From Nitrospira sp. UBA2083 (GTDB lineage: Bacteria; Nitrospirota; Nitrospiria; Nitrospirales; Nitrospiraceae), in contig DCZN01000017.1 in NCBI GenBank assembly GCA_002331625.1, positions 10,427 through 23,334 of the forward strand: a DNA stretch of 12,908 nucleotides, read 5' to 3'. Positions 1-6,757 of this stretch are shown here, piece by piece; position 1 is the first letter of the stretch, and each line of letters starts with the position of its first letter. The translations under genes were made by a program, and so were the position numbers. The notes below the pieces were generated by a model. It worked only from the letters and a program-made list of their open reading frames with translations, made no database searches and was not told the DNA's origin.

Positions 1-582
1 CACGTGGCCAGAGTGCATGAGAACGGCGCAGAGACCGGTTCCACAGGCTGGGGCTATTCGTTTGACGTGCAGCGAGCCAAGCGGTTGGTCTTGCGGAGTC
101 AGGGGACCGCGGTGTCGGCCCGCACCCTGGCCGCCTCGCCGAACGTGCCGGGGAAGTACTTCTCGATCGCGCGATGTTTTCGCTATGACCAGGTCGATGC
201 CACACATGCGACGGATTTCTTCCAGGTGGAAGGGATCGTGCTGGGAGAAGACATCAATTTCAGGACGCTCTTGGGACTCCTGAATCTGTTTGCGCGGGAA
301 GTGGCACAAGCAAAGGAAGTCAAATTCTTGCCGGCCTATTTTCCGTTTACCGAGCCGTCTGTCGAGTTGCATGTACGGCATCCACGCTTGGGCTGGATGG
401 AGCTCGGCGGCGCCGGCCTCTTTCGCCCCGAAGTGACCTTACCGCTGGGTGTCACGGTCCCGGTCATCGCCTGGGGCTTAGGACTCGATCGCATGGCCAT
501 GGTGGCGCTGGGCATCCATGACATTCGCGAACTGTTTACCGACAATCTCGAATTAATCCGTACGACCAGAGGACTGTTCTAA
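1..582 (+). CDS. pheS: Phenylalanyl-tRNA synthetase alpha subunit, archaeal/eukaryotic type (3' part)
   Basis: This is the C-terminal part of the catalytic subunit that charges tRNA-Phe with phenylalanine in the cytoplasm. The reading frame is open to the first base of the window, so the true start lies upstream; the GTG at 4 is internal. The class II motif 2 region reads FRYDQVDATHATDFFQVEG, and motif 3 reads IAWGLGLDRMAMVALGI followed by DIRELF. The segments FTEPSVE and GLFRPEVTLPLG match the archaeal and eukaryotic alpha subunit better than the bacterial one. The N-terminal tRNA-binding part is not visible. It ends 8 bases before pheT, so the two subunits are surely co-transcribed. Family assignment is from remembered conserved motifs; the archaeal-type label is strong because pheT agrees. 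Confidence 0.93.
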   Translation, partial: HVARVHENGAETGSTGWGYSFDVQRAKRLVLRSQGTAVSARTLAASPNVPGKYFSIARCFRYDQVDATHATDFFQVEGIVLGEDINFRTLLGLLNLFAREVAQAKEVKFLPAYFPFTEPSVELHVRHPRLGWMELGGAGLFRPEVTLPLGVTVPVIAWGLGLDRMAMVALGIHDIRELFTDNLELIRTTRGLF

Positions 583-590
583 CCACGCCC

Positions 591-2309
591 ATGCCCACGA
601 TCACGGTGTTCAAAGACGATCTCGAGTCGCTGCTGACTGGGACCGGTTCGGCGAAGAACACGGTCTCGATCGAGCAGGTGGAAGAGTGGCTCATGCTCGT
701 GAAGGGCGAGCTAAAAGGGCACAATCCCGAAACCGGAGAGCTGCGCATCGAGCTGCAAGACAGTAACCGGCCCGATCTCTGGTGTTGTGAGGGAATTGCT
801 AGGCAAATTCGCATCAAGCAACAGGGCCGACTGAAGCCCTATCCCTTTTTCACTTCGAAACCGAAGTCGCAGCACCAGCTCATCGTCAAGCCCGGTATGG
901 AGCAGGTGCGACCCTATGTGGCGGCTTGTACCGCGAAGGGGTATCGGGTGACCGAGAAGGGGTTGGCCCAACTGATCCAAACGCAGGAGAAGTTGGCCGA
1001 TATCTTTGGGCGCAAACGCAAGACCGTTTCCATCGGGATCTACCAGCTCCAGAATATTGCCTTCCCCGTAACCTATGAACTGGTGAAGCCGGACGAGGTG
1101 CGGTTTACGCCACTGGGCATGGAAACCACGATGACACTTTCGGAAATTCTCATGGTTCATCCCAAGGGGTTGGAGTATGGCTCTATTCTGGCCGTCAAAA
1201 CCCTGCTCCCTATCTTGAGGGATTCGAAGGGCCAACCCTTGTCGTTCCCGCCGATCATCAATAGTCGAGAAATCGGAGAAGTCCGGGTGGGTGATGAGGA
1301 GCTCTTCGTCGAGGTCACAGGAACTGACTTGCCCATGGTGATTCTTTCGCTGAACATCTTCGCGGCCAATCTGGCCGACCGCGGGGCCACTATCGAGTCG
1401 GTGGACATCCAGTATCCGACGAGCACGACACTGGGGAAACGAGTTAAAACACCGCATGATCTCGGCAAGCCAAAAACCATTCGGATGAAAGCCATTGAAC
1501 AGGCGTTGGGCCAGGAGCTTGGCGAGCCCGTCGTCAAACAGGCGCTTCAGACCTATGGGTATGAGGTGTCGGTAGACAAGGGATCGGTGAAGGCCAAACT
1601 CCCGCCCTACCGGCATGATCTGTTGCATACGATGGACATCGTCGAAGATGTCGCGATGAGCCGGGGCTATGCCGAATTTACCCCCGTCATGCCGGCGCAA
1701 TTTACCGTGGGCGGCCTGTCTGACATTGAGCAGATGTCCGATCGCGCCCGAGACCTCATGGTGGGATTGGGGTTTCAGGAAATCATTTCCAATATCCTCG
1801 GTTCTCCGGACCAGTATGCCAGCTTTATGCGCCTCGATGGCACGCAGTGGGGGCAGACGGTTAGGGTCGACAATGTCATGTCGTTGAGTTTTTCGTGCCT
1901 CCGGCAATGGATGCTGCCGTCACTACTGCGTATTGAAGCCGCGTCGAGTCGGGCCTTCTATCCCCATCGCCTCTTCGAGGCCGGTGATGTGGCGATTCCC
2001 GATAGTACCCATGCGTCAGGGTCTCGAACGGAAACGGTCTTGGGGGCCATGATCGCCCACGCCACGACCCATTTTTCGGAAATCCATTCCTGTCTCGATG
2101 TGCTCTGTTACTACCTTGGGAAGGACTACAGCCTGGAGCCCGTCCAGCATCCCTCGTTCCTCGAAGGCCGTGCCGGCCGCATTCTCGTCTCCGGTAAGCC
2201 CGTCGGCGTCATCGGTGAAGTCCATCCAGAAGTTCTTGAACGGTGGCAGATCGCCATGCCGGTCGTGGCCTTCGATGTAAATCTCTCGCAGTTGCTCCAT
2301 CTGGGCTGA
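591..2309 (+). CDS. pheT: Phenylalanyl-tRNA synthetase beta subunit, archaeal/eukaryotic type
   Basis: Non-catalytic partner of PheS in the heterotetrameric PheRS. At 572 residues it is much shorter than the usual bacterial beta subunit (about 800). It lacks the bacterial N-terminal EMAP/OB tRNA-binding domain and the C-terminal anticodon-binding domain. The N-terminus (MPTITVFKDDLESLLTG) and the SNRPDLWCCEGIAR motif are archaeal style. Around residue 105 is VRPYVAACTAKGY, then QEKLADIFGRKRKTVSIGIY, HPKGLEYG and SFPPIINS, all hallmarks of the archaeal/eukaryotic B3/B4 region. A B5-type DNA-binding-fold domain lies near 285-360 (LPPYRHDLLHTMDIVEDVA). The rest is the catalytic-like core ending in GKPVGVIGEVHPEVLERW. 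The start is the first ATG after pheS; a weak purine stretch (agagga, 568-573) is the only Shine-Dalgarno candidate. Confidence 0.95.
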   Translation: MPTITVFKDDLESLLTGTGSAKNTVSIEQVEEWLMLVKGELKGHNPETGELRIELQDSNRPDLWCCEGIARQIRIKQQGRLKPYPFFTSKPKSQHQLIVKPGMEQVRPYVAACTAKGYRVTEKGLAQLIQTQEKLADIFGRKRKTVSIGIYQLQNIAFPVTYELVKPDEVRFTPLGMETTMTLSEILMVHPKGLEYGSILAVKTLLPILRDSKGQPLSFPPIINSREIGEVRVGDEELFVEVTGTDLPMVILSLNIFAANLADRGATIESVDIQYPTSTTLGKRVKTPHDLGKPKTIRMKAIEQALGQELGEPVVKQALQTYGYEVSVDKGSVKAKLPPYRHDLLHTMDIVEDVAMSRGYAEFTPVMPAQFTVGGLSDIEQMSDRARDLMVGLGFQEIISNILGSPDQYASFMRLDGTQWGQTVRVDNVMSLSFSCLRQWMLPSLLRIEAASSRAFYPHRLFEAGDVAIPDSTHASGSRTETVLGAMIAHATTHFSEIHSCLDVLCYYLGKDYSLEPVQHPSFLEGRAGRILVSGKPVGVIGEVHPEVLERWQIAMPVVAFDVNLSQLLHLG

Positions 2310-2329
2310 CCAATCCGTTACGCATTTAT

Positions 2330-2373
2330 CTGTCAACGCCGCTCACATTCCTGCTCCATAGCCTCGTTGACAG
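2330..2373. repeat. Inverted repeat downstream of pheT
   Basis: CTGTCAACG (2330-2338) and CGTTGACAG (2365-2373) are perfect 9-base inverted copies separated by 26 bases. The right arm contains a TTGACA hexamer (2367-2372) that could be a -35 box for the DUF393 gene, but no convincing -10 lies 16-18 bases further on. It could be a weak terminator for pheST or an operator; no T-tract follows. Confidence 0.4.
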
Positions 2374-2418
2374 GTCGAGAAGTAGCAACCTAAGCTGAAT
2401 GCCTACCTGCGATCCGTC

Positions 2419-2444
2419 GGTGGAAGGGTTGAGGCCCATCCACC
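2419..2444 (+). promoter_or_regulatory. Hairpin in the leader of the DUF393 gene
   Basis: GGTGGA-A-GGG, a six-base loop, then CCC-A-TCCACC form a nine-pair stem with one A/A mismatch. It ends 16 bases before the ATG at 2461. There is no T-run behind it, so it is unlikely to be an intrinsic terminator. It may affect ribosome access or mRNA stability, which is inference only. Confidence 0.4.
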
Positions 2445-2460
2445 CTGAGATGAGTGGTCT

Positions 2461-2895
2461 ATGTCTACCAAGCTTGATCTCAACTCGCATGAGTGGATGC
2501 AGCATGAACGGGTCATCGTGTTTGACGGCGTCTGCAACTGGTGTAACTTTTGGGTGAATTTTACGATCACACGTGACCCGTCCGGGACATTCAAATTCGG
2601 GATGCTTCAATCGGAACCGGGGCAGGAGCTCTTGAAGAGGCTGGGACTCTCGACCGATGACTTTGAGACGTTTCTCCTCCTGGATCACGGCCGCGCGTTT
2701 ACGAAATCGACTGCGATTCTGCACATTGCCAGACACTTGTCAGGGTGCTGGCCGCTCTTCTATCTGTGTAAGATGATCCCTCGTCCCCTTCGCGATTTCA
2801 TTTACGATCGAGTGGCGAGAAATCGGTATCGGCTGATGGGGAAATCAACTGTGTGCCGTGTCCCCACTCCGTCCGAGCGTGCGCGGTTTGTGTGA
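2461..2895 (+). CDS. DCC-family (DUF393) thiol-disulfide oxidoreductase-like protein
   Basis: A 144-residue protein of the DUF393/DCC family, named for its DxxCxxC motif, here VIVFDGVCNWCNFWV at about residues 18-32. The family is thioredoxin-like and predicted to carry out thiol-disulfide exchange; its physiological partner is generally unknown. The C-terminal signature is also present (NRYRLMGKSTVCRVPTPSERARF), with a third conserved cysteine. No signal peptide or clear membrane helix is seen, so it is probably cytoplasmic, although the segment around LSGCWPLFYLCKMIP is hydrophobic. The ATG at 2461 fits the family's short N-terminus, with only a weak ribosome site. It lies 151 bases after pheT and converges on rplT. 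Confidence 0.85.
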   Translation: MSTKLDLNSHEWMQHERVIVFDGVCNWCNFWVNFTITRDPSGTFKFGMLQSEPGQELLKRLGLSTDDFETFLLLDHGRAFTKSTAILHIARHLSGCWPLFYLCKMIPRPLRDFIYDRVARNRYRLMGKSTVCRVPTPSERARFV

Positions 2896-2946
2896 CGCGA
2901 GACCCATGGGGGCTTGGGCAGAGTCTATCGTGCTATGAGGGTTGAG

Positions 2947-2993
2947 GAAAAGAGAAAGGGGCAAGGACATCTTGTCGCTTCCCCTTTCTTTTC
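2947..2993. terminator. Bidirectional intrinsic terminator between DUF393 gene and rplT
   Basis: AGAAAGGGG (2953-2961) pairs perfectly with CCCCTTTCT (2981-2989). The inner bases add AAG/CTT and GAC/GTC pairs with one-base bulges around a short loop. The arms are flanked by gaaaag on the left and tttt on the right, giving a T-rich tail in either direction. Placed between two convergent transcription units, it can stop both. Confidence 0.75.
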
Positions 2994-3018
2994 GTATCAC
3001 CGGCAAGAGTGCTTGCCC

Positions 3019-3384
3019 TTATGCTGTGGCAGGGAGCTGTTGCTTGGCCAGCCCGATCAACTTCTCAAAGCCTGCGGCGTCCTTGATCGCCATATCCGAA
3101 AGGACCTTGCGATCTAATGAGACTTTGGCCTTTTTGAGCGCGTTGATGAATCGGCCATAGGTCATCCCCTGGGCCCGGACTGCCGCACTGATGCGGGCGA
3201 TCCACAGTTGGCGGAAATCCCGTTTCCGGTTCTTGCGGCCCGTGTAGGCGTAGGTCAGGCCTTTGTCCACACTTTCTGTTGCTGATCGGAACAACCGGCT
3301 TTTCCCGCCGTACTGGCCAGAGGCCAGCTTGATCCGCTTCTTCCGTCGGGCTCTCGTTTTTGGTCCACCTTTTGCGCGAGGCAT
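3019..3384 (-). CDS. rplT: 50S ribosomal protein L20
   Basis: A 121-residue basic protein of the large ribosomal subunit, needed early in 50S assembly and bound to 23S rRNA. The sequence starts MPRAKGGPKTRARRKKRI and continues with the L20 hallmarks RDFRQLWIARISAAVRAQGMTYGRFINALKKA and LDRKVLSDMA. Length is close to the usual 117-119 residues. The start is supported by AAAGGAG upstream with about 10 bases of spacing. It is the last gene of the thrS-infC-rpmI-rplT block, 51 bases after rpmI, and is followed by the bidirectional terminator. In other bacteria L20 represses this operon translationally by binding the leader; no such site was identified here. Confidence 0.98.
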   Translation of the reverse strand: MPRAKGGPKTRARRKKRIKLASGQYGGKSRLFRSATESVDKGLTYAYTGRKNRKRDFRQLWIARISAAVRAQGMTYGRFINALKKAKVSLDRKVLSDMAIKDAAGFEKLIGLAKQQLPATA

Positions 3385-3435
3385 GGTTCAGTACTCCTTT
3401 TGGGTCCTAAAATTCACAACACAACACGGTTTCGG

Positions 3436-3630
3436 CTATGCATACGGCAGGAGTCGAGTCAATGTCGAAACCACCGTGGAATCCACCACGGCTGTTCCGC
3501 TCAGACGGCGCTTCCGGTCGTGCCGCTTGCTGGTCAGGATGTGCCGCTTGCCCGCCTTGCGGCGGACAATCTTGCCGCTTCCCGTTTTGGTAAATCGTTT
3601 GCTCGTTCCTGAATGCGTCTTCATTTTCAT
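3436..3630 (-). CDS. rpmI: 50S ribosomal protein L35
   Basis: A 64-residue very basic ribosomal protein. It has the typical L35 order: [20 protein letters not shown], then [13 protein letters not shown] and RKRRLSG. A ribosome site AAAGGAA lies about 9 bases upstream of the ATG at 3630. A second ATG two codons in is possible. It sits between infC (40-base gap) and rplT (51-base gap), the conserved order of this operon. Confidence 0.97.
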   Translation of the reverse strand: MKMKTHSGTSKRFTKTGSGKIVRRKAGKRHILTSKRHDRKRRLSGTAVVDSTVVSTLTRLLPYA

Positions 3631-3670
3631 GTGGGAAATTCCTTTAGTTGAGCGATCACTGCACGGTACG

Positions 3671-4180
3671 TTAGTGTTTCGGAGCGACGATCATGATCAA
3701 ACTGCGCCCTTCCATACGTGGAGCATACTCGATAGTGCCGGCTTGCGCCAACTGTTCGATCACGGAATTCATCACCGCACGCCCCATCTCTTGATTCGCC
3801 ATTTCTCGCCCACGATACGTGAGCGTCACCTTGGTCTTATTGCCTTCTTCCAGGAATGCTTTCATCTGCCGGACTTTAATTTCAAGATCATGCTTGTCCG
3901 TCCGTGGACGCAGCTTGATTTCCTTCACTTGGGTCGACTTTTGGTGACGCCGGCTTTGGTGGTCTTTTTTGCTCAGCTCATACTTATACTTCCCAAAGTC
4001 CATAATTCGACAGACTGGGGGAACCGAGTTGGGAGCGACCTCCACCAAGTCATAGCCGTTTTCTTGGGCCTGACGAAACGCATCCGGCGTCGGAAGGATG
4101 CCGAGTTGTTCTCCTTCCGGACCAATGACACGAACTTCTCGGACTCGAATCTCACGGTTCACGCGTAATTTGGGGACGAT
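3671..4180 (-). CDS. infC: Translation initiation factor IF-3, probable AUC start
   Basis: IF-3 binds the 30S subunit, blocks premature 50S joining and proofreads the start codon and initiator tRNA. Motifs seen: [76 protein letters not shown] and [12 protein letters not shown], covering both domains. No ATG exists at the N-terminus. A GTG at 4162 has no ribosome site and gives a short N-terminus. An in-frame ATC at 4180 lies 6 bases after GAGAGAGG (4187-4194) and gives the expected opening (M)[15 protein letters not shown] and 169 residues. Rare AUU/AUC/AUA starts are known for infC and underlie autoregulation. It begins 14 bases after the thrS stop. Confidence 0.93.
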   Translation of the reverse strand: MVPKLRVNREIRVREVRVIGPEGEQLGILPTPDAFRQAQENGYDLVEVAPNSVPPVCRIMDFGKYKYELSKKDHQSRRHQKSTQVKEIKLRPRTDKHDLEIKVRQMKAFLEEGNKTKVTLTYRGREMANQEMGRAVMNSVIEQLAQAGTIEYAPRMEGRSLIMIVAPKH

Positions 4181-4194
4181 AGGCCACCTCTCTC

Positions 4195-6123
4195 TTAGTG
4201 GGTGTGTTGGAGTTCCCGCTGGGTGTGCTTGACCTCAGTTCGCAAGAGATCCACGACCTCAGCCGCTGTCATATTCCCTAAATTGGCTCCGCTTCGGCCC
4301 CGGACCGAGAGGGTGCCGTTTTGGACCTCACGATTGCCCGCGACCAACATGAAGGGGACTTTCGCCTTTTCAGCTTCGCGAATTTTAAGCCCAATCTTTT
4401 CATTTCGAAGGTCTGCCTCAGCCCGAAAGCCGGCTGCCTTCAATTGTTCGACAACCGCCGTGACGTAGGCCTGCTGCTGGTCGGTGATGTTGATGACGAC
4501 GGCCTGTACGGGGGCCAGCCACGTCGGAAAGGCGCCGCCGTAATGCTCGATCAGGATGCCGAAGAAGCGTTCGATTGATCCCATCAAGGCACGATGGATC
4601 ATGATCGGGCGATGCGCTTTGCCGTCTTCTCCGATATAACTCAAATCGAACCGATCAGGATTGTTGAAGTCCACCTGAACCGTCGAACATTGCCATGAGC
4701 GGCCCAACGCGTCCTTGATCTTGATGTCGATCTTGGGACCATAAAACGCGCCCCCCCCCGGATCCAGCTGAAAGGCAATGTTGCGACTCCTCAGTGCGGC
4801 CTCCAACGCGCTGGTGGCTAACGTCCAATGCTCGTCACCGCCGACTGATTCTTTCGGACGTGTGGACAGAAACACTTCAAATTCGGTGAATCCAAAGGTT
4901 TGCAGCACGAAAAATGTAAAATCCAACACCCGACTCACTTCCCCTTCCATCTGATCAGGTCGGCAGAAGAGATGGGCATCATCTTGTGTGAACCCGCGCA
5001 CCCGCATCAGCCCGTGGAGGACCCCAGTCCGCTCATAGCGGTAGACCGTTCCGAGTTCCCCATAACGGATGGGAAGGTCCCGATAGCTTCGCAGGTGGGA
5101 CTGGTAAATCATAATATGGTACGGGCAATTCATCGGCTTCAGTTGATACTCACTGCCCTCCAGCTTCATGGACGGGAACATGTTCTCCCGGTAATACTCG
5201 AGGTGCCCGCTGGTTTTCCAGAGATCGAGGCGAGCGGTATGCGGGGAGTACACCAGATTGTATCCGTCACGAAGATGTTGTTCACGCCAGAAGTTTTCAA
5301 TTAACAGACGAACGGCCGCCCCTTTCGGATGCCAGAGCACGAGACCCGGCCCGATTTCGTCCTGAATGCTGATTAAATCCAGTTCTTTTCCAACTTTTCG
5401 GTGGTCCCGCCGCTTGATCTCCTCCAGCCTGGCCAGGTAAGCATCCACTTCGGCTTTGGTCGGGAACGACGTGCCGTAGATCCGCTGTAACATCGGATTC
5501 CGTTCGTCACCTCGCCAATAGGCCCCCGCTGTGTTGAGCAATTTGATGGCACCGATATGACCGGTGGTGGGAAGATGGGGCCCCCGGCAGAGATCCACAA
5601 AGTCGCCCTGCGTGTAAGCGCTGATCGGCTCCCCATCGGGAAAGCCCTGAATCAGTTCGACTTTGTAGTGCTCACCCCGGGCTTTAAAAAACTCGATAGC
5701 CTCTTCCTTCGAAAACTCCTTCCGGGTGATCGTGAGGTTGCGCTTGATGATGTCCGCGGCACAGGCCTCTATTTTTTCCAAGTCTTCCGGTGTGAAGGGA
5801 CGTTCGAAGGCAAAGTCGTAGTAGAAACTGTCTTCGAGTGCCGGACCGATCGTCAATTGTGCCGAAGGGAACAGTTCTTTGACCGCCTGGGCCATCACGT
5901 GGGTACTGCTGTGTCGGTAGACCTCGCGTCCCTCCGCACTGTCGAAGCGCAGCGGTTCAATGGTTGAACTGTCCGATAAGGGTCGGGAAAGATCGACAAC
6001 GGTCCCATCTATTCTCGCTGCCAGAATATCCTTGCCCGCGATTCCCAAGGCTGACAGCGCCACCTCTGCAGTCGCACCGGTCTGAATCTCTCTATTGGGG
6101 CCGTCTTTGACTGAGATCTTCAT
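4195..6123 (-). CDS. thrS: Threonyl-tRNA synthetase
   Basis: Class II synthetase that charges tRNA-Thr in the cytoplasm. With the ATG at 6123 (MKISVKDGPNREI) it has 642 residues, the same as E. coli ThrRS; an in-frame TTG at 6156 would add 11 unlikely residues. Domains: TGS (about 1-60), editing domain with HSSTH (His71, His75), then the catalytic core and C-terminal anticodon domain. The zinc ligands fall at Cys333, His384 and His510, one residue from the E. coli positions. The catalytic core also shows YRYERTGVLHGLMRVRGFTQDDAH and DPGGGAFYGPKID. The latter is encoded by a run of nine G on the coding strand (4751-4759). There is no clear ribosome site before the ATG; a 5-bp hairpin (6126-6143) lies just upstream. 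It leads the infC-rpmI-rplT block. Confidence 0.97.
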   Translation of the reverse strand: MKISVKDGPNREIQTGATAEVALSALGIAGKDILAARIDGTVVDLSRPLSDSSTIEPLRFDSAEGREVYRHSSTHVMAQAVKELFPSAQLTIGPALEDSFYYDFAFERPFTPEDLEKIEACAADIIKRNLTITRKEFSKEEAIEFFKARGEHYKVELIQGFPDGEPISAYTQGDFVDLCRGPHLPTTGHIGAIKLLNTAGAYWRGDERNPMLQRIYGTSFPTKAEVDAYLARLEEIKRRDHRKVGKELDLISIQDEIGPGLVLWHPKGAAVRLLIENFWREQHLRDGYNLVYSPHTARLDLWKTSGHLEYYRENMFPSMKLEGSEYQLKPMNCPYHIMIYQSHLRSYRDLPIRYGELGTVYRYERTGVLHGLMRVRGFTQDDAHLFCRPDQMEGEVSRVLDFTFFVLQTFGFTEFEVFLSTRPKESVGGDEHWTLATSALEAALRSRNIAFQLDPGGGAFYGPKIDIKIKDALGRSWQCSTVQVDFNNPDRFDLSYIGEDGKAHRPIMIHRALMGSIERFFGILIEHYGGAFPTWLAPVQAVVINITDQQQAYVTAVVEQLKAAGFRAEADLRNEKIGLKIREAEKAKVPFMLVAGNREVQNGTLSVRGRSGANLGNMTAAEVVDLLRTEVKHTQRELQHTH

Positions 6124-6157
6124 AACGTGTGAAATGTGACACGAGCACACAAACAAT

Positions 6158-6174
6158 TAAGGCACCGGGCCTCA
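6158..6174 (-). terminator. Weak hairpin between tRNA-Val and thrS
   Basis: On the - strand TGAGGC, a CCGGT loop and GCCTTA form a six-pair stem (one G-T), followed by the T-rich attgtttgtg. It could end the tRNA transcript or act as an attenuator before thrS. The stem is short and the tail interrupted. Confidence 0.35.
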
Positions 6175-6204
6175 GAAAGGCAAACCAAACCTCAATTTTC
6201 GTGA

Positions 6205-6279
6205 TGGTAGGCGCGGACGGTCTTGAACCGTCGACCTCTACCGTGTCAAGGTAGCGCTCTCCCCCTGAGCTACGCGCCT
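6205..6279 (-). tRNA. tRNA-Val, anticodon GAC
   Basis: A complete 75-base cloverleaf including an encoded CCA. The acceptor stem AGGCGCG pairs with CGCGCCT. The D arm is GCTC/GAGC and the anticodon stem CTACC/GGTAG, with loop TTGACAC. The variable loop is AGGTC and the T arm GACGG-TTCAAGA-CCGTC. The discriminator base is A. Anticodon GAC reads valine codons GUC and GUU. It lies 81 bases upstream of thrS on the same strand. Confidence 0.97.
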
Positions 6280-6299
6280 ACTCAAAGAAAGGAGGCATG

Positions 6300-6326
6300 C
6301 TAATATAGCCTCGCTGACACTGTCAA
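6300..6326 (-). promoter_or_regulatory. Probable tRNA-Val promoter with overlapping palindrome
   Basis: On the - strand a perfect TTGACA (6321-6326) is followed by a TATATTAG stretch (6300-6307). The distance to the best -10 match is short (13 bases to TATATT, 15 to TATTAG), so the exact -10 is uncertain. The -35 box is inside the perfect palindrome TGACA-C-TGTCA (6315-6325). The tRNA 5' end is about 20 bases downstream. Confidence 0.5.
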
Positions 6327-6332
6327 GAAAAC

Positions 6333-6385
6333 GAAAGAGAAGGCGTGCCCTTCAGCAGGCTGAAGGAACAAGGGCCTTCTCTTTC
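6333..6385 (-). terminator. Nested hairpin terminator after the HU gene
   Basis: GAAAGAGAAGGC (6333-6344) and GCCTTCTCTTTC (6374-6385) are perfect 12-base arms. Inside them CCTTCAGC (6349-6356) and GCTGAAGG (6359-6366) form a second hairpin. On the - strand the structure is followed by gttttcttgaca, a T-rich tail running into the -35 of the tRNA promoter. It begins 28 bases after the HU stop. Confidence 0.7.
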
Positions 6386-6413
6386 TTCTTCCGTCGACAC
6401 TTTCCAGGGGAAG

Positions 6414-6686
6414 TTATTTTACAGCAGAGCGGAGCTCTTTCCCGGCCGAAAACTTTGGAACCTTGGCGGCTGGGATACGCAGTGATTGACCCGTTCGCGG
6501 GTTCCTTCCCATTCGTGCTTTCCGCTTGGAGATCGTAAAGGTACCAAAATTGACGAGGGAGACGCGTTGCCCTTTTTTCAACGAGGACGTCACCGCACCG
6601 GTAAATGCCTCAAGCGCAGTTCCCGCCGCAACTTTGGTGATTCCCGCCGAAGCGGCCATCTTTGCGATCAGCTCTTCCTTTGTCAT
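6414..6686 (-). CDS. hup: HU-family DNA-binding protein
   Basis: A 90-residue histone-like protein that bends and compacts DNA as a dimer. The chain runs MTKEELIAKMAASAGITK (helical base), VSLVNFGTFTISKRKAR, GRNPRTGQSLRIPA (the DNA-binding arm with the conserved intercalating Pro63) and PKFSAGKELRSAV. It fits HU rather than IHF in general appearance, though paralogues cannot be excluded. The start at 6686 has a strong AAGGAGG (6692-6698) five bases upstream; an in-frame extension to 6761 would be spurious. It lies 71 bases after the Fis-type gene on the same strand, so the two may be co-transcribed. Confidence 0.95.
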   Translation of the reverse strand: MTKEELIAKMAASAGITKVAAGTALEAFTGAVTSSLKKGQRVSLVNFGTFTISKRKARMGRNPRTGQSLRIPAAKVPKFSAGKELRSAVK

Positions 6687-6757
6687 GAGTCCCTCCTTGA
6701 TGAGTAGTGAGAGAAATGAAGAAAATGACCCGAGCGGCCCTGCCATGAAACATTCGG

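Noticed and set aside
711..1907. 398-residue open frame on the - strand
   Set aside because: It lies fully inside pheT, whose protein matches a known family end to end; the antisense frame has no recognisable domain.
2914..3117. Small + strand open frame after the DUF393 gene
   Set aside because: It runs through the terminator and antisense to rplT; no ribosome site or family match.
3263..4168. 301-residue open frame on the + strand
   Set aside because: It is antisense to rplT, rpmI and infC, all secure genes with ribosome sites; composition is that of a shadow frame.
5557..5967. 136-residue open frame on the + strand
   Set aside because: Antisense to the thrS editing and N-terminal regions; no recognisable product.
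6126..6143. Small hairpin CGTGT/ACACG just before thrS as a possible operator or T-box
   Set aside because: Only five pairs and no T-box motifs; too weak to list as a regulator by itself.
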